A program made the translations under genes and the position numbers. Positions 1-7,672 of a stretch of 64,000 nucleotides of DNA are shown here, in pieces. Source of the DNA: JACDAN01 sp963802375 (GTDB lineage: Bacteria > Actinomycetota > Thermoleophilia > Gaiellales > Gaiellaceae); the NCBI GenBank assembly GCA_963802375.1, contig CAWDIJ010000010.1, positions 186,001 to 250,000 of the forward strand. The letters are read 5' to 3'. Position 1 is the first letter of the stretch; each line of letters opens with the position of its first letter. The notes beneath the pieces are model-generated. The model saw nothing but the letters and a program-made list of their open reading frames with translations, did not search any database and had not been told where the DNA came from.

Positions 1-936
1 GCGCAGCGGTGCCAGAGCGCCCGGGTGCTTCCGAGCGAGCGCCGCCGCTGACGAGCCGTACGCCACACGCTGGGCGACGAGACCCCGCCAGCTGCCGCGC
101 GGCCGGTGGTGCACGGTCACCGCTGGCTCGTAGCGGCACCGCCAGCCGGCTTCGACGAGGCGCCATACGGCGTCGACGTCCTCGCCGAAGCGGAGGGACC
201 GATCGAAGCCGCCGATCGCCCGCAGCGCCTCGGCGCGCACCACGATCGCCGCTGCTGGCACGTAGCTCAGACGGGTACCCGGCGCGATGCGGCCACCTTC
301 AGGGCCGAGGTCGAGCGGCGAGTGCCCTTGCTCGTAGCGGGCGACCGGTCCGGCACCGGGCGCGCTGGCGACGCGTGGCGCCACGAGCGCTACTCGGTCG
401 TCGGCGAAGTGTCCCAACAGCGGCTCGATCCAACCCGGCTCGAGGCGGACGTCGGTGTCCACGAACGCCACGAGCGGCGTCGACAGGGCGCCGAGGCCTG
501 CATTGCGGGCGACGGCTGGTCCCGCGTTGTTGCGCAGGCGCAACACGCGAGCGCCGTCCGCCGCGGCGACGGGTGGATCCGAGCCGTCGTCGACGGCGAT
601 CACGTCCGCCACCCCACGGCAGCAGCGCACGATCTCCGCCAGCGCGGCATGACCGAAGACGAGGGCGGGCACGATCACGGTGACGTCGGCGAGTTCGTAC
701 GGCGCCGCCGACCCGTCGGGATGAGGATGGACGACGCCTGCGTCGACGAGGCGCTCGAGCAGCTGATGGGTGCGCGGCGTGCCGTCGCCGTCGGTCGGCA
801 CGTCGGCGCCGGCGGTGATCCGATCGAAGACATCAGCGCCGGCAGGCGTCAGGCGGAACAGCCGCAACGGCGAACCGCCGATCACGATGCCAGCAGACGG
901 ACGTCGGACCGAGCGGTCGAGCGAGTACGTGGTCAT
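1..936 (-). CDS. mftF: Mycofactocin glycosyltransferase MftF (C-terminus outside window)
   Basis: Family 2 glycosyltransferase that oligoglycosylates the redox cofactor mycofactocin. The frame is open from ATG at 936 to the window edge (312 codons seen, no stop). A nucleotide-sugar fold is visible: the strand ending in VIAVDDGSDPP, the segment GPAVARNAGLGALSTP, the metal-binding region AFVDTDVRLEPGW, and a late GGFDRSLRFGEDVDAVWRL block. About 70 residues precede the GT-A fold, as in MftF. The start overlaps the mftE stop by 4 nt (ATGA), so the pair is translationally coupled; this neighbour is the main reason for calling MftF rather than a generic GT2. mftA-D are not in the window. Confidence 0.85.
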   Translation of the reverse strand, partial: MTTYSLDRSVRRPSAGIVIGGSPLRLFRLTPAGADVFDRITAGADVPTDGDGTPRTHQLLERLVDAGVVHPHPDGSAAPYELADVTVIVPALVFGHAALAEIVRCCRGVADVIAVDDGSDPPVAAADGARVLRLRNNAGPAVARNAGLGALSTPLVAFVDTDVRLEPGWIEPLLGHFADDRVALVAPRVASAPGAGPVARYEQGHSPLDLGPEGGRIAPGTRLSYVPAAAIVVRAEALRAIGGFDRSLRFGEDVDAVWRLVEAGWRCRYEPAVTVHHRPRGSWRGLVAQRVAYGSSAAALARKHPGALAPLR

Positions 937-1658
937 CGCCCGACGCGCGCCCGGCGCCAGCTGTCGAAGGCGTGAGCGAGATCGTCCGCCAGGTCGCGCA
1001 GCAGGGACGCGCCCTCGGTCGCCGTGGCGCCTGCGGGGTCGCCGAGCACGCCGTTCGGGCTCACGGCGACGACGCCGCCGGCCCGCAGCCGGCCCATCAG
1101 CGCCGCCACGGGTGCCGCCTCGCCGGCGGCGGCTCGTTCGACGCGTACGAGGTCTGGCCGGAGGGCGAGCATCATCGACGTCTCGGCGCGGCCGGCGTGC
1201 GCGTCGAACGCGTCGAACAGCCCCGTCGCCGGCCACCACGCCAGCACGTCGCGGCCCTCGGCGTGCAACGTCGTGACAGCCCGGTCGATGGCCTCATGGT
1301 TTCCGCCGTGGCCGTTCACGAGCACCAGCCCATCCGCCCAGTCGGCTGAACGGGCCAGCTCGACGATCGTCGCCGCAGTGACATCCGTGCCGATCGACAA
1401 CGTTCCGGCGAAGCCGGCGTGTTCACCGCTGGCCGTTGTCGTCAGCGCGGGTGCGATCAGTACGTCGGGCCGTCGGGCTGCCAGCTCGTTCGCCAGCGCG
1501 ACGGCGATGGTCGTGTCCGTCCCGAGTGGCAGGTGTGGTCCGTGCTGCTCGCACGAGCCGACTGGCACGCACAGGACTGGGTGCATCCGGTCGACGTCGG
1601 GCCACGCCTGCTCGTCGAGCCGCATCGATGAGACGGTAGTTGGCACGCCGTCCGCCAT
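933..1658 (-). CDS. mftE: Mycofactocin system creatininase family protein MftE
   Basis: Metal-dependent amidohydrolase of the creatininase family. MftE removes the leader residues from the MftC-modified MftA peptide and releases the C-terminal Val-Tyr-derived core of mycofactocin. 241 residues, the normal family length. Visible metal and active-site motifs are GSCEQHGPHLPLGTDT near residues 33-48 and NGHGGNHEAID near 116-126. Start is uncertain: ATG 1658 or, more like the family (short lead into RLDEQAWPD), ATG 1625; neither has a clear ribosome binding site. It is the first gene of a minus-strand pair with mftF. The opposite strand starts a different gene at 1727. Confidence 0.9.
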   Translation of the reverse strand: MADGVPTTVSSMRLDEQAWPDVDRMHPVLCVPVGSCEQHGPHLPLGTDTTIAVALANELAARRPDVLIAPALTTTASGEHAGFAGTLSIGTDVTAATIVELARSADWADGLVLVNGHGGNHEAIDRAVTTLHAEGRDVLAWWPATGLFDAFDAHAGRAETSMMLALRPDLVRVERAAAGEAAPVAALMGRLRAGGVVAVSPNGVLGDPAGATATEGASLLRDLADDLAHAFDSWRRARVGR

Positions 1659-1726
1659 CCCCCTCGACGACCATGCCCACGACTAGGTTGTGTCTCGAGC
1701 GGCTCCGCCTCGGCTCGTCAACCGTC

Positions 1727-2125
1727 ATGCCATTGATCGTTCGCATCATCCTTGTCTGGGCGTCGAACACCGTCGCCATCCTTGCCGCGGCCTGGCTGAT
1801 CGACGGGATCAACTTCGACGACCAATGGCGTGTCATCGTCGCCGGTGCGATCTTCGGCGTCGTGAACTGGCTCGTCAAGCCGATCGTGACGCTCCTCGCC
1901 CTGCCGGTGATCGTCCTGACGCTCGGCATCGCCCTGTTCTTCGTCAACCTGCTGATGCTCTACATCACCTCATGGGTGATGGACGGCTTCGACATCGCGA
2001 CGTTCTGGGATGCCGTCCTCGGCACGATCGTGATCTGGTTGGTGAACGTCATCCTGTACGGCGTCTTCGGTCTCAACGACTGGAGTCGGCGACGGGACAG
2101 CGGGCGCGCCGCCCGCAGCTACTGA
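1727..2125 (+). CDS. Phage holin family IV-like small membrane protein
   Basis: 132 residues, almost entirely hydrophobic, with about four membrane segments (residues 1-22, 30-45, 50-72, 85-115). The patterns LIDGINFDD after the first helix and VNWLVKPIVTLLALPV are typical of the bacterial Phage_holin_4_2 (YvlD-like) family of inner membrane proteins. Despite the family name these are chromosomal in many actinobacteria and no phage gene lies nearby. ATG 1727 is chosen because the upstream in-frame extension overlaps the mftE start and is not hydrophobic. Its stop codon is immediately followed by a dispersed repeat. Function in the cell is unknown. Confidence 0.8.
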   Translation: MPLIVRIILVWASNTVAILAAAWLIDGINFDDQWRVIVAGAIFGVVNWLVKPIVTLLALPVIVLTLGIALFFVNLLMLYITSWVMDGFDIATFWDAVLGTIVIWLVNVILYGVFGLNDWSRRRDSGRAARSY

Positions 2126-2216
2126 TTATTCGGGTTCGGCTCGCAAACAAGTTGCTCGCCTCACCTCCCGAGTTCGCCGCCTCCGCTCCGCTTCGGCGAC
2201 TCACCCACCTGCCTCT
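2126..2216. repeat. Repeat family A, solo copy
   Basis: About 90 bp closely matching the four-copy tandem array at 24354-24772 (shared stretches include CGCCTCCGCTCCGCTTCGGC). It begins right after the stop of the holin-like gene and ends about 10 bp before the stop of the convergent enoyl-CoA hydratase, so it fills the gap between two gene ends. Confidence 0.85.
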
Positions 2217-2226
2217 GCTCGGGCGG

Positions 2227-3078
2227 TCATCGGTTCGGCCGTTCGCCATAGTCGGCGAACGGGCGATCACGCCGGCGGACCGCTTCGCGGAACCCGACGT
2301 CCTGCGCCTGGGCGACGAAGTCGAGGCCTTCTTGTGTGTGACGGGCGATCCCGTCGAAGAGTGTGCCCAGGCGACGAGAGGAGGCCGGGTCGTACTGGCG
2401 GTCGGCGACGGCGTTGAGCGCCATCGTGATGAGCTCGAGTTGGTTGGCGGGCACGAGGGCGATCCGCTGGGCCAGCGCCATGGCCGCGGCCGGTAGCTCC
2501 TCGTCGGGCACGACATCGAGCACGACGCCCATGGCTTTGGCAGCGTCGGCGTCGAACTCGTCGCCCGTGAGCATGTAGCGGCGGGCCTGTTGCATGCCCA
2601 TGCGGGCGACCCAGGTCCATGGAGCCTCTGGAACGCCCCACACCCGCGATGGCGGATAGCCGAATCGGGCCGAGCGTGCGGCGACGATCAGGTGCGCGTT
2701 GAACACGATGTTCGTGCCACCCGCGATGCACCAGCCCTGGACGGCCGCCATGGTCGGTTTGACAGAGTCGTGCAGCTTGGCCCACGTTGCCGCGAACGGG
2801 CCGATGAGGTGCTGGTCTGCGGCGCTGTCCCACGCCCGTCCGGCGTCTGCTGCACGGGCCTGGGCGGTCGTCGCGCCGGCCAGCTCGTAGCCGGCGCAGA
2901 AGGCCGGGCCCTCGGCATCCAGCAGGATGACGCGCACGTCCCGGTCGTGCTGGGCGACGTCGAGCTCGTGCCCGAGCTCGTCGCGCAGGGTCGGCGTGAT
3001 CGTGTTGTACTGCTCGGGCCGGCACAACGTGAGGCGGCGCACCGCGCCGTCGTCGGATGCCCGAACCGCAGTCCCCAT
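2227..3078 (-). CDS. Enoyl-CoA hydratase/isomerase (crotonase) family protein
   Basis: 283 residues, full crotonase length, no frame interruptions. Acts on acyl-CoA in the cytoplasm, probably in beta-oxidation-like catabolism. The two oxyanion-hole regions are visible: GPAFCAGYEL near residues 57-66 and GWCIAGGTNIVF near 116-127. GVPEAPWTWVARMG near 150-163 carries the usual Glu-containing segment. The last 30 residues are charged. It stands downstream of the ETF/FixCX genes on the same strand with a frameshifted opposite-strand gene between, so co-transcription is not shown; the acyl-CoA/ETF pairing makes a metabolic link plausible. Substrate cannot be deduced. Confidence 0.88.
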   Translation of the reverse strand: MGTAVRASDDGAVRRLTLCRPEQYNTITPTLRDELGHELDVAQHDRDVRVILLDAEGPAFCAGYELAGATTAQARAADAGRAWDSAADQHLIGPFAATWAKLHDSVKPTMAAVQGWCIAGGTNIVFNAHLIVAARSARFGYPPSRVWGVPEAPWTWVARMGMQQARRYMLTGDEFDADAAKAMGVVLDVVPDEELPAAAMALAQRIALVPANQLELITMALNAVADRQYDPASSRRLGTLFDGIARHTQEGLDFVAQAQDVGFREAVRRRDRPFADYGERPNR

Positions 3079-3187
3079 GGCGCGGAGTGTAGGACGCGGT
3101 CTGCAGACCGAGTTCGGTCAGCAAGCTGGCTCGCCGCTGCACCAAATCGCCGTCGCAACCGACACGTGCGCGGGAGAGACTGGAGCC

Positions 3188-3647
3188 GTGAATCGCCGGA
3201 TCGAGCCGAGCCTGTGGGTGACGTTCCACAAGGTCGACGGGCCCTCTCCGCACGCGTGGTGGGAGGCGGTCCGCAAGCAGCGGGCGCGTGACAGGCGGCT
3301 ACATGCCGATCGGTCGGGGCCGCATCCCGCACGATCTCGGGCACATGGCCACCGAGGCCCACCTCGGTATCACGGACGGGTTCTGGGGTCTGCTCGCCCA
3401 CGGTGCAACGTTCGACCACGGCACGCGGCAGCGGCGGACCAGGCCCGGACGGCAGTTGATCCGAGAGAACCGGGAAGCACTGAACGCCGCCGAGGCGATC
3501 GGCAACGAGCACCACTTCGCGTGGGCCCGCGGCGAACCGACGCCGGTCGCGCCGACCTTCGACCGGCTTGCCCAGCTGTGGGACGCGACGGCCGACGGCG
3601 ACACGCTGACCATCCACTGGCCGTCGCTCGAACGCGCCGACGGCTAG
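3188..3647 (+). CDS. Conserved-looking hypothetical protein, frameshifted
   Basis: GTG at 3188 opens a frame reading NRRIEPSLWVTFHKVDG and continues to about 3290; the sequel TGGYMPIGRGRIPHD is in another frame from about 3288 to the TAG at 3645-3647. Joined, it is about 150 residues, rich in His and Trp, with no signal peptide or membrane segment. The composition looks protein-like (DLGHMATEAHLGITDGFWGL). I do not recognise the family. It ends against the convergent etfB stop (3644), overlapping it by about 4 nt. The single shift near 3288 matches the many one-base shifts of this region. Confidence 0.55.
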
Positions 3648-4409
3648 GACCACTCGCGCACGGCGGCGAGGATCCGCGCCGCCGCCGCCGGCGGGTCGAG
3701 CACCAGCACCTCACCGTGACCGGAGGGCTCGCCGCTGACGTCCGTGAGCTGGCGGACCCTGGCCAGCGCGTCGCCACGGGGCATCGTCACGAACCGGGCG
3801 CGTGGGCGGTACGGCGCGGTCGCGCTCGGTTCCTCGACCGGCCCGCTCGGCCCCGTGAGCCGGTCGACAGTCGCCGCGCGGGCCGCCAGCTCTGCCCGCA
3901 ACCCGGAGCGACGCAAGCGGGCCACCGATCCTTCGACCGAGAGGACCGCCGGCGGCTCGACCTCCAGAACCTCGCGGCGACCGCCGTCGAGCCTTCGCAC
4001 GGCATGTACACGGCCTGCGCCGGACTCGACCTCGATGAGACCAAGAGCCTGCGCGACACCGAGGTGCGGCGGCGAGGAACGCCGGCACCGCGCCGGTGCC
4101 CCGATCCGCCGAGACATCGCCGCACACGACCCACGTAGCGGTGCTCGCGACGGCGGCCAATGCGGCGGCTACGGCGTCACTCGCCAACTCCGGCGGGGCG
4201 TCGATGCGCACCGCCCGGGTCGCACCGCGGCGACGGCCTCGCGCAGCGGGCTCTCCGAGCCGGGCGGTCCGACGGTCACCACGTCGACGGCGTCGGACGT
4301 CTGCTCCGCGAGGCGCAGCCCGACTTCGAGCGCGGCCCGATCGGCGTCCGACGTTCCATGCCCAGCGCTCGTCCCGCGAACCGATCCACTTCCAGGCGAC
4401 GACGATCAC
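3644..4409 (-). CDS. etfB: Electron transfer flavoprotein beta subunit (FixA-like, mycofactocin-associated type), frameshifted
   Basis: Adenine-nucleotide-binding subunit of an ETF, partner of the etfA at 6029-6948. Start is GTG 4409, overlapping the fixX stop. Reading across three shifts gives VIVVAWKWIGSRDERW, then DADRAALEVGLRLAEQ and VDVVTVGPPGSE, then ATRAVRIDAPPELASD and WVVCGDVSADRGTGAVPAFL, then LGVAQALGLIEVE and the C-terminal half with VLSVEGSVARLRRSGL. The order and motifs are those of ETF-beta. Shifts lie near 4350, 4215 and 4120; one is a missing G and two are extra bases. About 250 residues when repaired. Gene order fixC-fixX-etfB with overlaps indicates one operon. Confidence 0.8.
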
Positions 4410-4713
4410 GATTGGCGGAACACCACGCCGAAGCCGCCCTCGGGGTACGACCAGCTGATCGCCCCCTCCTCGTTGCACACGAGGTAGCACGTGCCGCATT
4501 CGAAGCACTGCTCGTAGTTGAAGAGGATGCCTCCGTCGGCCGTCGGCACGAACAGCTGCGCCGGGCAGGCGACGACGCACGCGCGGGTGCTGCAGTCGCG
4601 GCAGACCGCTGTCGTCGACGACGATGTGGGCGCGCTCGTGCACGTCGAAGCGGGTCGTCGCCATGACGTCGTCGAACGTGCACGACCTCCGGTCAGCTCG
4701 TGCGCTCGTTCAT
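4406..4713 (-). CDS. fixX: FixX-like ferredoxin, frameshifted
   Basis: Small iron-sulphur protein that passes electrons between FixC-type ETF:quinone oxidoreductase and ETF. The C-terminal part reads CRDCSTRACVVACPAQLF followed by GILFNYEQCFECGTCYLVC, the eight-Cys pattern of FixX, and ends in EGAISWSYPEGGFG. ATG 4713 overlaps the fixC stop (ATGA), and an internal ATG 4664 begins MATTRFDVHERAHIVVDD; at least two one-base shifts are needed to join 4713 to the end (one near 4690, one near 4605). About 100 residues repaired. Position between fixC and etfB fixes the identity. Confidence 0.8.
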
Positions 4714-6036
4714 CCGAACGTCCTCCAGCCGGCGATGGCGTCGCGGAGCGAGGTCGCGTCGGCGGATCCCGAGCCTCTTGCGCTCGCTGGCCAGGATCCG
4801 CCGCAGCCCTGGCTTCGGCCGCGGGTTGTCGACGCGGAACATCCGCTCGGCCGAGGTCCGCGACGAGCTGTGGGTACAGGTGCTGCACCCGATCGGACAG
4901 GACGAGCTCCGGAGCACGGCGCAGCTTGCGGTGATCGCGTAGGACGAACGTTGCGGCGAGGCGTCGCTCGTATCCCTCCAGCCCGCGGCGGGACGTGTCG
5001 CCGGCCGCCAGCGCCTCGATCGGTCGCCTCACCTGCGGCGATGCCGCTGGCCATGGCGAAGTTGACGCCCTCGAGCCAGATGCCGGCGGCGAGGCACAAC
5101 GCCGCGGCGTCGCCGGCGACGAGCAGTCCATCGCCCGACAGCAGCGGCATCATCGCCAACCCGGCCTCTGGGATCAGGTGCGCCGAGTACTCCTTGACCT
5201 CGCCGCCCTCGACCAGCGGAGCGATGGCCGGGTGCGCCTTGAGGTGCCGCGATGATCTGCTCGGGCCGATGCTGCTGGGCGGCCAGCGCCGGCAGCTTGA
5301 GCACGGCTCCGACGGCGACCGTGTCGAGGTTCGTGTAGACGAACGCCCCGCCGTTGACCGCTCCGGTGCCGCCGATGATCTCGATGTCGACGCCGTCGCG
5401 GCTCGCGCACGTTGAAGCGCTCGTCGATCACCTCCTTGGGCAGCGCCAGCGTCTCCTTGACGCCGAGCGTGTAGTGCTCGGCGTCGACGCGTTCGTGGAG
5501 GCCGGCCTCCTTGGCGAGGAAGCTGTTGACGCCATCGCAGGCGATGACGACTCGGCGCACGGAGGTCGCCGTCGGGCCGATCCGTGCGCACGCCGACCAC
5601 CGCGCCGGCGGCGTCACGCAGCAGGCCCGACCACCGTCGTCGAGCACAGCAGCGTTGCGCCGGCTGCCTCGGCCTTCCCGGCCAGCCAGAAGTCGAAGTC
5701 CGGCCGGTAGGCCGTGGCGCCGTTGTACGGCGGGCGACCCCACGCCGCGGTGCGGAAGTCGACGGTCAGCGCCTGTGTCTCCGTGAGGACCATCGTCGAG
5801 CGGCGGGTGACCCACCGCTGGACCGGCGCCTCCTCCCACCACTGCGGGTGCAGCCCGTCGAGGATGCGCGGGTACACGACGCCGCCGTACATGTTCTTGC
5901 TGCCGGCGAACGGTCCTCGCTCCAGCAGCAGCACCCGTCGGCCGGCGCGAGCGAGCACGGTCGCCGCGCACGATCCGGCTGGCCCGGCGCCGACGACGAT
6001 CGCGTCGAAGTCCCAGTCCTGCTCGCCGTCAGCCAC
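4710..6036 (-). CDS. fixC: FixC-like FAD-dependent ETF:quinone oxidoreductase, multiply frameshifted
   Basis: Flavoprotein that moves electrons from ETF to the quinone pool at the membrane. GTG 6036 starts EQDWDFDAIVVGAGPAGSCA, the dinucleotide-binding fold; then KNMYGGVVYPRILDGLHP, the typical FixC segment; later VVIACDGVNSFLAKEAG, KETLALPKEVIDERFNV, HLIPEAGLAMMPLLSGDG, LLVAGDAAALCLAAGIWL and the C-terminal MFRVDNPRPKPGLRRI. About 440 residues repaired. At least seven shifts interrupt it; each is explained by one extra G or C, sometimes doubling a neighbour (for example near 5615, 5565, 5408, 5250, 5025, 4850 and 4730). The end at 4710 overlaps fixX, the start overlaps the etfA end. Confidence 0.85.
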
Positions 6037-6948
6037 CGTCGAGCACCAGGCGTTCGAGCTCGTCGAGGACGGCGTTGGCGTCGGCCACCACGGCCAGGTC
6101 GGCGAGCTGCATCATCGGGCAGTGCGGCATCGGTGTTGACGCTCACGATGTGGTCCGGCGCGCCCAGTCCGGCGGTGTGCTGCACGGCGCCGCTGATGCC
6201 GAAGGCGACGTACAGCCCGGGGGTCGACGACGACGCCCGTGGTGCCGATCTGGCGCTGGTGCTCGACCCATCCTCGGTCGGTGATGACGCGTGTCGCGCC
6301 CATCGACGCCCCGAGGGCGGCCGCCACGGCGCGCGAGCTGCGCGAACCGCGACGCGCCGTCGAGGCCGGCGCCCCCGCCGACAGATCCGGTCTGCTTCGG
6401 CCAGGTCCATCGTCGTCACGTCCGGCGGCAACACGGCCGACCACCGTCGGATCCATCCGAGTGTTCCGTCCATCCGAGTGTCAGGCCTGGGGATGCCCCG
6501 CGACGGAACACTCGGATGCCCGCCGGGCGACGACGCCGCGGACGGCCCGGCTGCAGCGTGACGACGACCGGGTCGGTGATCGACGACGTCGTGCAGCTCC
6601 ATGCCGCCGCCTCTCACCAGGCGGGCGTGGTCGGGCGCGACGCGGATCGCGCCGGCGAGCAGGCGGCCGGCCGAGCACGTGGGCGAGGCGAGGTGCGAGG
6701 TCGCGACCGTCCGGTGACGCCGGCAGCACGACGAGCGATTCGTCCTCGAGCAGCGGCGCGAGAGCGTCGGCCCACCGCCCCGGCGCGAACGTCCCGAGCT
6801 CGACGAGCGTGACCTCTGTCGCGATCCCGGCCAACCCGTCGGCCTGCGGCGACGACCCAGCGACGAGCGCCCGTCCGCCGCATTCGGCGACCGCCTCGGC
6901 TCCGCCGGCCGGCAGCACGCCGTCGCGCACGGGGACCAGCGCCAGCAT
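6029..6948 (-). CDS. etfA: Electron transfer flavoprotein alpha subunit (FixB-like, mycofactocin-associated type), frameshifted and carrying a palindromic insert
   Basis: FAD-binding ETF subunit. The N-terminal domain reads MLALVPVRDGVLPAGGAEAV and LVVLPASPDGRDLAPRLAHV; the middle reads DPVVVTLQPG; the C-terminal FAD domain reads VTTMDLAEADRI, AAALGASMGATRVITDRGW, YVAFGISGAVQHTAGL and DHIVSVNTDA, ending MMQLADLAVVADANAVLDEL. Several one-base shifts are needed. Between DPVVVTLQPG and the FAD domain lies a palindromic DNA element (6454-6518) that, read in the repaired frame, contains a stop codon; either a further error or a true disruption. The end overlaps the fixC start. About 290 residues expected. 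Confidence 0.8.
6454..6518. repeat. Palindromic element E inside etfA
   Basis: Perfect 17-bp inverted repeat: CATCCGAGTGTTCCGTC at 6454-6470 and its reverse complement at 6502-6518, with an extra direct copy of CATCCGAGTGT at 6471-6481 in the loop. It falls in the linker between the two domains of ETF-alpha. No second copy was found elsewhere in the window. Confidence 0.85.
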
Positions 6949-6995
6949 GCGGTCACGGTAGTGGCGCCGAACCGGGCGCTCGCTCCGAACGACGT

Positions 6996-7658
6996 TCACG
7001 TCTGAACGGCGCGATCCGGTTCCTCGGTCTTCTTCGATGCGCTTGCACGCGCTGGTGCCGGACGACCTCGAGGACGAGCGTGACCGAGAGGGCGGCACCG
7101 AAGGCGAGGATGAACGCCAGCGTGTGGTTGTCCTGGAACGTGCTCCCGAAGACGTAGCCGAGCACGGCGGCGTACGTCGCCCAGATCACGGCGGCGACCG
7201 CGATCCAGGCGGCGAACCACGCGTGCGGCTGGTGCGTGAGCCCGCACGTGATGGTCAGCGCGGTGCGCCCGCCGGGCACGAACCGGGCCGTGATCAGCAG
7301 CAGGCCGCCGCGCTTGCGGATCTGGTCGGTCGCCCAGTCGAGCCGCTTTCTCGTCTTCTCCCGCGCCTCCGCCCGCCGGTTGATCCACGGCGAGAAGCGC
7401 CGGCCGATGAAGTAGGCCATGTTGTCGCCGCAGAACGCGCCGGCTGCCCCGGCGAGGATGACCAGCACCAGGTTCTGGTCCCCGCGCCGGCCGCGACGCC
7501 ACCGAGGATGACGGTCGTCTCGCTCGGCACGAGCGGGATGACGGAGTCGAGCAGGGCGATGCCGAAGATGATCAGCAGGAACCACCACTGGCCGGAGACG
7601 TCCTCGAGCCAACGGTCAGGTTCGAGATGAAGTCGCTGATGGCGTTGGCGAGGAGCAT
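6996..7658 (-). CDS. DedA (SNARE-associated/VTT domain) family membrane protein, frameshifted
   Basis: Inner-membrane protein of the DedA superfamily, linked in other bacteria to lipid-carrier flipping and membrane homeostasis. ATG 7658 starts LLANAISDFISNL; then WWFLLIIFGIALLDSVIPLVPSE and, after a shift near 7480, LVLVILAGAAGAFCGDNMAYFIG. The family motif ITARFVPGGRTALTITCG is intact. Ends at the TGA at 6996-6998 after another shift near 7045. About 220 residues. It starts at the end of the OYE-type gene and precedes etfA by about 50 bp, so it appears to be a passenger in the redox operon; its part in that pathway is unknown. Confidence 0.8.
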
Positions 7659-7672
7659 CGTGCGCGCGGAGG

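Noticed and set aside
106..975. Long plus-strand reading frame of 289 codons over the mftF region
   Set aside because: The minus strand encodes a clear glycosyltransferase with conserved motifs; the plus-strand product is Arg/His-rich and has no family features.
1727..2125. Prophage, suggested by the holin-type family name
   Set aside because: The protein is of the chromosomal Phage_holin_4_2 type and no capsid, integrase or lysin gene is near.
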